Source: an uncultured Lachnospiraceae bacterium
GTDB lineage: Bacteria > Bacillota > Clostridia > Lachnospirales > Lachnospiraceae
NCBI GenBank assembly: GCA_945919075.1
Contig: CAMEIX010000009.1
Span: forward strand, 1-64,000
Length of the DNA stretch: 64,000 bases
Direction of reading: 5' to 3'
Shown here: positions 54,286 to 62,456 of the stretch, one piece after another
Numbering within the stretch: the stretch's first letter is position 1
How the letters are laid out: each line of letters begins with the position of its first letter
The notes under the pieces: model-generated
The model's database searches: none
The model's input: only the letters and a program-made list of their open reading frames with translations
Told to the model about the DNA's origin: nothing
Program-made: the position numbers and the translations under genes

Positions 54286-57200
54286 ATGAAAAAGAAACTG
54301 AGAATTAAGAGAACCTTAGCATGGATGCTTGCGGTAATGATGATTCTTACCGAAAGCATGGTAGTCTCTGCAGCACCTGATATTTCCGGCGGCGATGTTG
54401 TCGTCTCGGAAGAGCCCTCAGATGAGGTGCCGGGTGTGGACGTATCCGGTGGAGACGAACCGGCAGCAGATGTGTCCGGCGGTGATGAACCCGGGACAGA
54501 TGTATCGGGAGGAGATCCCTCTGAGGTAGAAATACCTGACGTGGAGGAGATTGAAGAGATGTTCCCGGGATTGGATGAATCCTACACACTTTCTGCAGAA
54601 GAAATGGCAGAGAAGCAGGAAGTACTGGATTATTCCTATGACTGGGCAAATATTGATTCCCAGGACAATTATGTAGCAGGGGAAGTAGTATTCCTGGCAG
54701 AAAGCGAAGAAGAAGCCCTTGCCTATGCACAGGCATACAATGCTACTTTGGATAGTTATGAATATGGTGTAGCTGTTATTAAACTGAATGCGGATCCTGC
54801 CTACAAAGAGGCAACTGTTGGCGATGTCATGCGTGCGGCAGCTTCTCCTGACAGTAATCTGCCGGCAGTATGGCCCAACTATATCCGTTACACATGTTCC
54901 GAAGAAATCGAAACAGAAGGGACGCAGATGGGAACTTATGAGCCTTGTGCAGATCCCTTTATGACAGTTACCAGCTCCTATTATGAATGGTATCATTCGG
55001 TAGTGAATTCTACTGTAGCTTATAATGCAGGTTACAGGGGCAAAGGCGTTACCGTCGCTGTACTTGACTCCGGTGCCAGCACCAGTCATGAAGATTTATC
55101 CGGTATCAAGGCGATTCAGGTCAATTCCACTCTGGGTACCACCCCTTCCGGAAATCATGGTGCCAATGTGGCGGGTCTTATCGGTGCACGGGCAAACAAT
55201 TACGGCGGACGCGGTATTGCACCGGAATGTAACCTTTTAACAGTTAAGGTATTAGGCGATGATGGCGGTACTGATTCTGACATTATGCGAGGAATCAGTC
55301 TGGCGGTCAGCAATAATGCAAACATCATTAACATGAGTCTTGGAGGTATGGGTTACAACGGAACCTTTAATACCTACATAAACAATGCCTATAAAGCAGG
55401 TGTTGCTGTATTCTGTGCAGCAGGTAATGAATATGCCGATAGTTTATGCTATCCTGCAGGTTATGATAAGGCAATCAGCGTGGCTGCCTTGAATTACAGT
55501 CTTGGAAAGACGGATTTCTCCAACTTTGGTAAAAAAGTCAGATATTGTGCACCCGGTTACAATATGTGGTCCTGCTTTAATAGTGCGGGTTCCGGTAGCG
55601 GCAGTTATTTAAAGAGTACAACCGGTTACTATTACGGTAGGATGAGCGGTACCTCTCAGGCAACCCCGGTTATTTCCGGATGTGCAGCTGTTTTGTGGGA
55701 TCAGGTTCCCGGTACAGGCTCCACCAAAGTAGATAACCTGTTGAAACTTATGGATAAGAGCTGTGTGAAGGTTAACGGCTCCGGTCTGGGCAATGGTTAT
55801 GTGGACCTTGCCAAGGCACTGGGAATTTCCAATACCGTTTCCGCTCCGAATAAACCGGTATTTAAGACAAAAGCCGGAACTTATAACAGCAAATCCTTAA
55901 CTGTTCAAATTGTCACAGAACCCGGTACCACCATTTACTATTCCACTGATGGTAAAGCAGTAACCTATAAGAATGGCCAGTTGTCAGCCAATGCAAAGAC
56001 TTGTACCCAGACATTATCAACCGATGGAAAAAGTTTGATTGGAACATTTCCCATATCCGGACAGACCGCCATCACGGTGCATGCCATTGCGGTAAAGAAC
56101 AGCAATAAGCTTGCCAGTGCGGATGCTTCTGCAAAATATACCTTGAAACCGGCTGTCACAGCGGTAAGTATTAAGTCAAAATCAGGAGTAAATACAGTAG
56201 CACCCGGACAGAAGCTTACGCTGGTTTCTGCATTGACTCCGGATTATGCAGCTAATAAGAAGTTAACCTGGAAGGTATCTCCTGAGGGAAATGGTGTGAC
56301 AGTAGGTGCTTCCGGTATAGTATCGGCTGCAAAGACTGCTAAGCCGGACAATTATACAATTACGGCAACGAGTGTTGATGGTCCGACCACTTCCATGATC
56401 ATCAGCGTATCTAATCCGGCCAATCCGGTAACCGGTATTACCTCCAAAACCAGGGCAGTAACGGTTCTGACTGGTAAGAGTTTTACAGTTTCAGATGTGA
56501 AGGTTACACTGAAAGATACTGCAATAGGCAGCGCCTCCACCTTAACCTGGGTCAGCGATGATGCCGGTGTAGCAACCGTAGCACTTTCCGGCAACAATGT
56601 GGTTATTACCGGAAAGAAAGCAGGAAAAACAAAGATTACCGGTACGGCAAAGGACGGAACCGGCAAGTCTATTACCATTAATGTGAATGTTACCCAGCCT
56701 GTAACAGGTTTAACCATAACTGGTTCCAATATTGTATCCCAGGGTAAATCCGTTACCCTGAAAGCGGAGATGTCTGCAAAGGCAACCAATGCAAAATTAA
56801 CCTGGACGGTTACACCGGCAGACCAGGGGGTTACGGTTTCTAACGGAAAAGTAACGGCAAGTAAAACAGCTACTCTTAGAAATTACATAATTGCAGTAAA
56901 TGCAACCGATGGCAGCAACGCAAGTGCTTCCTATATATTAACAGTAACGGCAGCCCAGACAACCAATCTTTCCGTAGACAAGAAGACCGTGGATGTTTTC
57001 CGCGTGACCAATTCCTATGGTGCGCCTACTTCTGCAAAACTGACGGTAACCTGTGACAGCACAAACTGGAGCGTTACCAGCAGTAATCTGGACTTAGTGA
57101 AAGTATCAAAATCCGGTTCTGTTGTAACAGTTACATCAACCGGTAAAGCAACCGGAAGTGCCACCGTTACAATCGCTACCACAGACGGTTCCAACAAGAA

Positions 57201-57786
57201 GGTTACCTGCAAGGTGAATGTCAAGAATCCTGCCACTAAAATGTTTATTGCTCCGACCATGGGAAGAAGTAATTGCGTGGCAAAGGGAACTACCATGAAG
57301 ATGGGAGTATATCTGGTTACAGATAGCGGTAAAGTGGAAGCGTCTGCAAATAAGTTTACCTGGTCTTCTACCAATCCTTCTGCCGTAAAGGTGGATGCCA
57401 ATGGTACGGTTACTGGTATGTCAGCTTACGGAAGTTCCGCAACGATTAAAGCTGCTGCCACAGATGGAAGCGGTTTGTCTGCATCCTTTGTAGTATACTC
57501 TTACGATAAGACCAAGAGCCTCAGCCTGAGTGGTTGTGTGAGTGGCCAATGGGGGTACAGCGGTAAAGTATATGATTTTCCAATACTTCCAATCGCTCAG
57601 AATGGTGGATATTGCAGTTACGAATATACCGCAAAAAGTTCCAGCCCCGATTTCTCGGTCGGAATCCAATACTCATCTTCAGTCGCGTTGGTATTTGGTG
57701 CAAATAAACCCGGAAAGTATAGCGTGACAATTTCCTGTAATGATGGCAGTACGGCAAAGAAAACCTATACCTTTATAATGAAATAA
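54286..57786 (+). CDS. Secreted subtilisin-like protease with C-terminal Big domains (copy 2)
   Basis: A 1166-residue exported S8 serine protease, a paralogue of the upstream copy with the same plan. A signal peptide of about 30 residues is followed by four (I/V)SGGD motifs in an acidic linker, then a propeptide at about 131-203 (FLAESEEEALAYAQAYNATL ... YGVAVI). The catalytic triad is Asp261 (VLDSG), His291 (GNHGAN) and Ser457 (GTSQATP). A CHB_HEX-like domain and about five Big_2-like domains follow. No cell-wall anchor motif is seen. AAAGGGAGAAGG precedes the ATG. A hairpin terminator ends the locus. Confidence 0.9.
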   Translation: MKKKLRIKRTLAWMLAVMMILTESMVVSAAPDISGGDVVVSEEPSDEVPGVDVSGGDEPAADVSGGDEPGTDVSGGDPSEVEIPDVEEIEEMFPGLDESYTLSAEEMAEKQEVLDYSYDWANIDSQDNYVAGEVVFLAESEEEALAYAQAYNATLDSYEYGVAVIKLNADPAYKEATVGDVMRAAASPDSNLPAVWPNYIRYTCSEEIETEGTQMGTYEPCADPFMTVTSSYYEWYHSVVNSTVAYNAGYRGKGVTVAVLDSGASTSHEDLSGIKAIQVNSTLGTTPSGNHGANVAGLIGARANNYGGRGIAPECNLLTVKVLGDDGGTDSDIMRGISLAVSNNANIINMSLGGMGYNGTFNTYINNAYKAGVAVFCAAGNEYADSLCYPAGYDKAISVAALNYSLGKTDFSNFGKKVRYCAPGYNMWSCFNSAGSGSGSYLKSTTGYYYGRMSGTSQATPVISGCAAVLWDQVPGTGSTKVDNLLKLMDKSCVKVNGSGLGNGYVDLAKALGISNTVSAPNKPVFKTKAGTYNSKSLTVQIVTEPGTTIYYSTDGKAVTYKNGQLSANAKTCTQTLSTDGKSLIGTFPISGQTAITVHAIAVKNSNKLASADASAKYTLKPAVTAVSIKSKSGVNTVAPGQKLTLVSALTPDYAANKKLTWKVSPEGNGVTVGASGIVSAAKTAKPDNYTITATSVDGPTTSMIISVSNPANPVTGITSKTRAVTVLTGKSFTVSDVKVTLKDTAIGSASTLTWVSDDAGVATVALSGNNVVITGKKAGKTKITGTAKDGTGKSITINVNVTQPVTGLTITGSNIVSQGKSVTLKAEMSAKATNAKLTWTVTPADQGVTVSNGKVTASKTATLRNYIIAVNATDGSNASASYILTVTAAQTTNLSVDKKTVDVFRVTNSYGAPTSAKLTVTCDSTNWSVTSSNLDLVKVSKSGSVVTVTSTGKATGSATVTIATTDGSNKKVTCKVNVKNPATKMFIAPTMGRSNCVAKGTTMKMGVYLVTDSGKVEASANKFTWSSTNPSAVKVDANGTVTGMSAYGSSATIKAAATDGSGLSASFVVYSYDKTKSLSLSGCVSGQWGYSGKVYDFPILPIAQNGGYCSYEYTAKSSSPDFSVGIQYSSSVALVFGANKPGKYSVTISCNDGSTAKKTYTFIMK

Positions 57787-57828
57787 GAATTAAAAAGTGA
57801 ACTGATTAAATCCTATAAAGTATTTCAG

Positions 57829-57880
57829 GCACCCGGCCGATAAAACAAATGTAGAAATCGGCACGGGTGCTTTTAATTTT
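57829..57880 (+). terminator. Terminator after the second subtilase
   Basis: A GC-rich stem (57829-57841 with 57857-57870, one bulged base) is followed by TTTTAATTTTT. Confidence 0.82.
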
Positions 57881-57890
57881 TAAATTCATC

Positions 57891-57917
57891 TAAAGTTTCG
57901 CCGGATTTTTACGATAT
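57891..57917 (+). promoter_or_regulatory. Sigma-28 (FliA/SigD)-type promoter for the flgM operon
   Basis: TAAA at 57891-57894, a 15-base spacer, then TACGATAT at 57910-57917 against the consensus TAAA-N15-GCCGATAT. Only two positions differ. It precedes flgM, a class of late flagellar genes usually read by this sigma factor. Confidence 0.6.
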
Positions 57918-57965
57918 ATATTATGTAATGCAAACAGAACAGGTTTGGGAAAGGAGGAGACCGCT

Positions 57966-58241
57966 ATGCGTATTGAAGCATACAACCAGGTGCAACAGAT
58001 ATACAAAAGCAAGAAAACTGCTCAGGTTCAGAAGTCTTATGGAGCATCTTTTTCGGATCAGTTGCAGATCAGCAGTATCGGAAAGGATATCCAGACTGCC
58101 AAAGCAGCAGTAAAGGCAAGCCCTGATGTAAGAGAAGACATTACGGCTCCCATTAAAGCAAGCATTCAGGCAGGTACCTATGAGGTAAGCGCTGAGAGCT
58201 TTGCAGAAAAGTTATTTGCAACATATCAGGAAATGAGGTAA
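57966..58241 (+). CDS. flgM: Anti-sigma-28 factor FlgM
   Basis: A 91-residue protein that holds sigma-28 inactive until the hook is complete and is then exported. The N-terminal half is basic and disordered; the C-terminal half has the family pattern SPDVREDITAPIKASIQAGTYEVS followed by AEKLFATYQE, the sigma-binding helices. ATG 57966 is chosen because GGAGGAG is just upstream; the in-frame TTG 57945 is less likely. It is the first gene of the hook-filament junction operon, behind a sigma-28-like promoter. Confidence 0.88.
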   Translation: MRIEAYNQVQQIYKSKKTAQVQKSYGASFSDQLQISSIGKDIQTAKAAVKASPDVREDITAPIKASIQAGTYEVSAESFAEKLFATYQEMR

Positions 58242-58246
58242 TCTAA

Positions 58247-58765
58247 GTGGCAAGTCTTATTGAAAATCTGATTAGTATATTAGAAGACGAAGCAGTGGAA
58301 TATGAGACTCTGCTGGGATTATCCATGGCCAAAACACCGGTTATTGTAGCCGGAAATTTAGAAGAATTACAGCGCATCACGGATGATGAGCAACTAAGTG
58401 TAAGCAAAATCAATCACTTGGATTCAAAAAGAAATGAAGTGATGAAAGATATTGCCAACGTTATGAACAAGGATGTTAAGACGTTAAAACTGACCGAACT
58501 GATTCGACTATTAAGCCAAAGACCGGAAGAAAGCAAGAAGCTTGCCGTATTACATGACCGTCTGAAAACGGTTACCGATAATATGCAGCGTGTGAACGGA
58601 CAAAACAAAGAACTGATTGAGCATTCTTTGGAAATGGTGGCTTTTGACATGAATCTTTTACAGGCCATGAAGGCAGCTCCGGAAACCGCTAATTATAATA
58701 AAGGCGCACACAGTGCGGGAGATATTATAGGCAACGGCAGGGGCAGCTTTGATGCAAAAAGTTAA
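58247..58765 (+). CDS. flgN: Flagellar export chaperone FlgN
   Basis: A 172-residue, almost wholly helical protein with heptad-like Leu/Ile spacing, the FlgN chaperone of FlgK and FlgL. The region GNLEELQRITDDEQ and the helix around LIRLLSQRPEESKKL fit the family, which is weakly conserved. Position between flgM and flgK is the main evidence. The start is GTG 58247 after GAGGTAATCTAA, five bases after flgM. The Gly/Ser-rich C-terminal tail is probably disordered. Confidence 0.82.
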   Translation: MASLIENLISILEDEAVEYETLLGLSMAKTPVIVAGNLEELQRITDDEQLSVSKINHLDSKRNEVMKDIANVMNKDVKTLKLTELIRLLSQRPEESKKLAVLHDRLKTVTDNMQRVNGQNKELIEHSLEMVAFDMNLLQAMKAAPETANYNKGAHSAGDIIGNGRGSFDAKS

Positions 58766-58829
58766 TCCGAGCGCAGTTTCAGCAAATTAGGAATATGGCT
58801 GATTGCTGTGCGTAACGTGAGGTGATAGT

Positions 58830-60488
58830 ATGCCACTGATGGGAAGCTTATACATTGGTGCATCCGGCTTACAGACCGGACAGAATGCGCTCAATACAAC
58901 AGCACACAATCTTACGAATATAGATACAAAAGGTTATACCAGACAACAGACTCTTCTTGGGTCCAGAAACTATTTAACCATTTCTAAAAACCCCGCCTCG
59001 GTTTCCAACCAACAGTATGGTCTCGGGGTTGATTTTTCCGCCGTCAGACAAGTTAGAGATTATTTCCTGGATAGGACATACCGCAAGGAATCCGGACGCA
59101 GTATGTTCTACGAAGTGTCCACGGAAGTCTTGGATGAAGTCGAAACCGTTTTAGGGGAACTGAACGGTGAAGATTTTCAGACTTCCCTGACAAATTTGTG
59201 GACAGCAGTGCAGGAACTCGCAAAGGATCCTTCAGGCTCTGTAACACAGGGTCTTTTAGTGCAGCGCGCATCTGAATTTATAGACAGAGCCGGTGCGGTA
59301 TATAATGATTTGTCCACTTATCAGGACAGCCTGAACCTGCAGGTTAAGGATAAAGTGAACCAGATTAACAAATATGGGCAGCAGTTACTGAACCTTAACG
59401 AGCAGATTCGCAAGATAGAATCCGCTGAAATCGAACATGCAAATGATATAAGGGATGCCAGAAATCAGATTCTGGATGAACTGGGGAAACTTTGCAAAAT
59501 CAGTTACAATGAGGATGCATTAGGCAATGTATCCGTTCAGATTGAAGGCAATGATTTTGTAAAAGGTGGTCATTGCTTTGAAATTGCTTTGCAGGAAGAT
59601 GCAACTACCGGCTTTTACACCCCGTTCTGGCCCAATAACGCCGAATATACCATTATGGAAGACGGAAGCAAAGCTTACCGGATTGAAAATGCTCTGGTTT
59701 TTGATTTGGACCAGACGATTTCCTCCAATATGGATACAGATATCGGCGGCTTAAAGGCAACTTTGCTGGCCCGTGGTGATCATAGGGCGAATTATACCGA
59801 CATTGAAAACGGATACGATCAGGTTTCCCAGTCCATTGTCATGAATATTATGGCGGAATTTGATCAGTTGATTCACAATGTGACCACCAAAGTGAACGAA
59901 ACACTTGCCGCAGTATACGATCCGGTAACCAAGTATATGTGTGACAGAAACGGTTCTCCGTTACAGCTTTTCCAGAAAATCACAACGGATGGCTGGACAC
60001 AGGGAACAGATGCTATGGGAAATCCTACCTGGGAATATATGGAAGAAGATCCCTCACAGGCCAGTACTTTATATACGCTTGGCAACCTGAAGGTGAATCC
60101 CCATCTTTTACAGGAGGCCACACTGTTACAATTCAAAAAAGCAGACGGTTCCGTGGATTACGAAACCGCAACCAAATTGAAAGAAATATTTACGGAAGAA
60201 GAATATTGCCTTAATCCCAATGTACAGAAGAGGACCTGCTTCGTAGACTACTACTCCGATATGGTATCCCAGGTAGCCAATACCGGTGCCATATTCAAGA
60301 GTATTTACGAAAATCAGGATGCCACGGTGAACTCCACCTTCAGTGCGAGGGAACAGATTGTAGGCGTTTCTTCCGATGAAGAATTATCCAATATGATTAA
60401 ATTCCAGAATGCATACAATGCATCCAGCCGTTACATCAATGTCATCAGTGAACTGTTAGAACACATTATCACCACATTAGGAAGATAG
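58830..60488 (+). CDS. flgK: Flagellar hook-associated protein FlgK, copy 1
   Basis: A 552-residue HAP1 that joins hook to filament. The N-terminal D0 helix reads MPLMGSLYIGASGLQTGQNA, followed by the flagellar rod/hook signature NLTNIDTKGYTRQQ. The C-terminal D0 has SDEELSNMIKFQNAYNASSRYI, the matching C-terminal helix. The central domain (100-440) is typical. GTGAGGTG precedes the ATG. It is followed 15 bases later by a second FlgK. Confidence 0.92.
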   Translation: MPLMGSLYIGASGLQTGQNALNTTAHNLTNIDTKGYTRQQTLLGSRNYLTISKNPASVSNQQYGLGVDFSAVRQVRDYFLDRTYRKESGRSMFYEVSTEVLDEVETVLGELNGEDFQTSLTNLWTAVQELAKDPSGSVTQGLLVQRASEFIDRAGAVYNDLSTYQDSLNLQVKDKVNQINKYGQQLLNLNEQIRKIESAEIEHANDIRDARNQILDELGKLCKISYNEDALGNVSVQIEGNDFVKGGHCFEIALQEDATTGFYTPFWPNNAEYTIMEDGSKAYRIENALVFDLDQTISSNMDTDIGGLKATLLARGDHRANYTDIENGYDQVSQSIVMNIMAEFDQLIHNVTTKVNETLAAVYDPVTKYMCDRNGSPLQLFQKITTDGWTQGTDAMGNPTWEYMEEDPSQASTLYTLGNLKVNPHLLQEATLLQFKKADGSVDYETATKLKEIFTEEEYCLNPNVQKRTCFVDYYSDMVSQVANTGAIFKSIYENQDATVNSTFSAREQIVGVSSDEELSNMIKFQNAYNASSRYINVISELLEHIITTLGR

Positions 60489-60503
60489 AAAGGGGGAGTA
60501 TAA

Positions 60504-62426
60504 ATGCCTTCACAGTTTTTTGGATTAAATATTGCATACAAAGGCCTTCTTGCAAGCAACGCCGCATTGAATACTACCTCGAATAATATTTCTAATGTGC
60601 AGACGGAAGGGTACAGCAGGCAGCAGGTAATACAGCAGGCCAGCGATCCCATCCGGGTATTTCAGACCTACGGGTGTGCCGGTGCCGGTGTGGAGACGCT
60701 GGCTATTGAAAGAATCCGCAACGAATTTTACGATACCAAGTACTGGACCAGCAACACCAGCCTGGGACAGTATGAAATCAAAGATTATTACATGGATCAG
60801 TTGGAAACCTATTTCATGGATGACGGAGTGGCAACCGGTTTCAAAACCATTTTTGACCAGTACTCCGTAACCGGTTTGCAGGCCGTTATGAAAGAAGCGA
60901 GCAGTACCACATCCAAGGCACAGTTTATTGGGTATGCAGGTAACCTTACCGATTATTTTAACGGACTTGCTACCAATCTGGAAAAGGTACAAAAGGATAT
61001 TAACCAGGAAATCAAACTCAAAGTGGATGAAATCAATTCCCTTGCAAGCGAGATTGCTTCCCTGAACAAACAGATTAACGTGATTGAACTTTCCGGAAGC
61101 AAGGCAAACGAGCTTCGGGACAGAAGAACCCTTCTGTTAGACCAGCTTTCCAAGATTGTTAAGATTGAAACGCAGGAAATTCCCATCGTGGACGCCAATA
61201 ATCCGGAGAGAGAAACAGGCGCTTATCGCTTCCTCGTCAGAATCGGGGGAGGACAGCTGCTTCTGGATACGGCAGAATGCAAACAGTTAGAGTGTGTGGC
61301 AAAACGCGATTATGAAAAGACCAACCAGACTGATATAGACGGACTATATGATGTGTACTGGGTAAATGGAGAACAGTTCAATCTTCATGACAAAACCCTG
61401 GGCGGAACCCTGCAGGGCCTGATTGAACTTCGTGATGGTAATAACGGTGAAAATTTCAATGGCACCATTACCGGAATCGGACAGAAAACCATGAAAGACC
61501 CCGATGGAATAACCAGAACCCATGATACCGTCACCATCGAAGTGACAGATGACTATCTGAAGGATTTGAATAAATGTAATCTTTCCGATCAGGGTGGGAT
61601 GATCACTCTCGGAAATCAGGAGTACTACTACGACTCCTGGTCCTATACCTGCAGTTATTCCGCAACCGGGGAACCTGTTTACTCCTATACCTTCGTGCTT
61701 TCCAATGAAACCCTGAACGAACGCAAGGTAACCAATGACCGGTTGGGGATGCATGCCTCCATTGGAGAAAGCATTGCTTATCAGGGAATTCCCTACTATA
61801 TGCAGCAGATGAATGAGTGGGTTCGAATCTTTGCCCAGAAGACCAACGATATCTTAAATAGTGGGTATAACAAATATAATAATCCCGGAACCGACCTTTT
61901 TGCAGCCAAGATTCCGGCGGAAAAAGGACAGTATACCTTTGAGGAAGCCTATCGTTACGACCACCAGACGGACGGAACCATGACAGTGGATGTGGACGAC
62001 AGCAGTTACTATAAGATGACGGCAAAGAATTTTACGGTCTTTTCCGAACTTTTAGTGGATGCGGATCTTCTGGCAACCAAGGTAAAACAGACGGATGGTG
62101 TGGAACAGTATGATTTGCTGGAAAAGCTGCAAGGCATGATGAACGACAAAGAGCAGATGAACTTCAGGGGTTGTAAGGCGGGTGACTTCTTACAATGTGT
62201 ATTGTCGGATGTTGCACTAAACGCGAGCAATGCCAAGACCTTCACCACCAACTATTCCAATATCAGCAAATCCATTGACAACCAGCGTATGGCTATTTCC
62301 GGCGTGGACGAGGACGAGGAAGCAGTGAATCTGGTAAAATACCAGAACGGATACAACCTGGCATCTAAGATGATACAGACTTTGACAGAGATTTATGACA
62401 GGCTGATTTTACAGACCGGCGTCTAA
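60504..62426 (+). CDS. flgK: Flagellar hook-associated protein FlgK, copy 2
   Basis: A 640-residue second FlgK-type protein. D0 begins FFGLNIAYKGLLASNAALNT with NISNVQTEGYSRQQ, and it ends with DEEAVNLVKYQNGYNLASKMI. The interior is about 90 residues longer than in copy 1, with inserted segments (DTVTIEVTDDYL, FVLSNETLNER). The two copies align at both ends but differ strongly in the middle, so they are old paralogues, not a recent duplication. AAAGGGGGAG precedes the ATG. Which copy forms the junction, or whether both do, is unknown. Confidence 0.88.
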   Translation: MPSQFFGLNIAYKGLLASNAALNTTSNNISNVQTEGYSRQQVIQQASDPIRVFQTYGCAGAGVETLAIERIRNEFYDTKYWTSNTSLGQYEIKDYYMDQLETYFMDDGVATGFKTIFDQYSVTGLQAVMKEASSTTSKAQFIGYAGNLTDYFNGLATNLEKVQKDINQEIKLKVDEINSLASEIASLNKQINVIELSGSKANELRDRRTLLLDQLSKIVKIETQEIPIVDANNPERETGAYRFLVRIGGGQLLLDTAECKQLECVAKRDYEKTNQTDIDGLYDVYWVNGEQFNLHDKTLGGTLQGLIELRDGNNGENFNGTITGIGQKTMKDPDGITRTHDTVTIEVTDDYLKDLNKCNLSDQGGMITLGNQEYYYDSWSYTCSYSATGEPVYSYTFVLSNETLNERKVTNDRLGMHASIGESIAYQGIPYYMQQMNEWVRIFAQKTNDILNSGYNKYNNPGTDLFAAKIPAEKGQYTFEEAYRYDHQTDGTMTVDVDDSSYYKMTAKNFTVFSELLVDADLLATKVKQTDGVEQYDLLEKLQGMMNDKEQMNFRGCKAGDFLQCVLSDVALNASNAKTFTTNYSNISKSIDNQRMAISGVDEDEEAVNLVKYQNGYNLASKMIQTLTEIYDRLILQTGV

Positions 62427-62456
62427 TTCGTATTTTCAGTTAAGTGAGGTGTTTTT

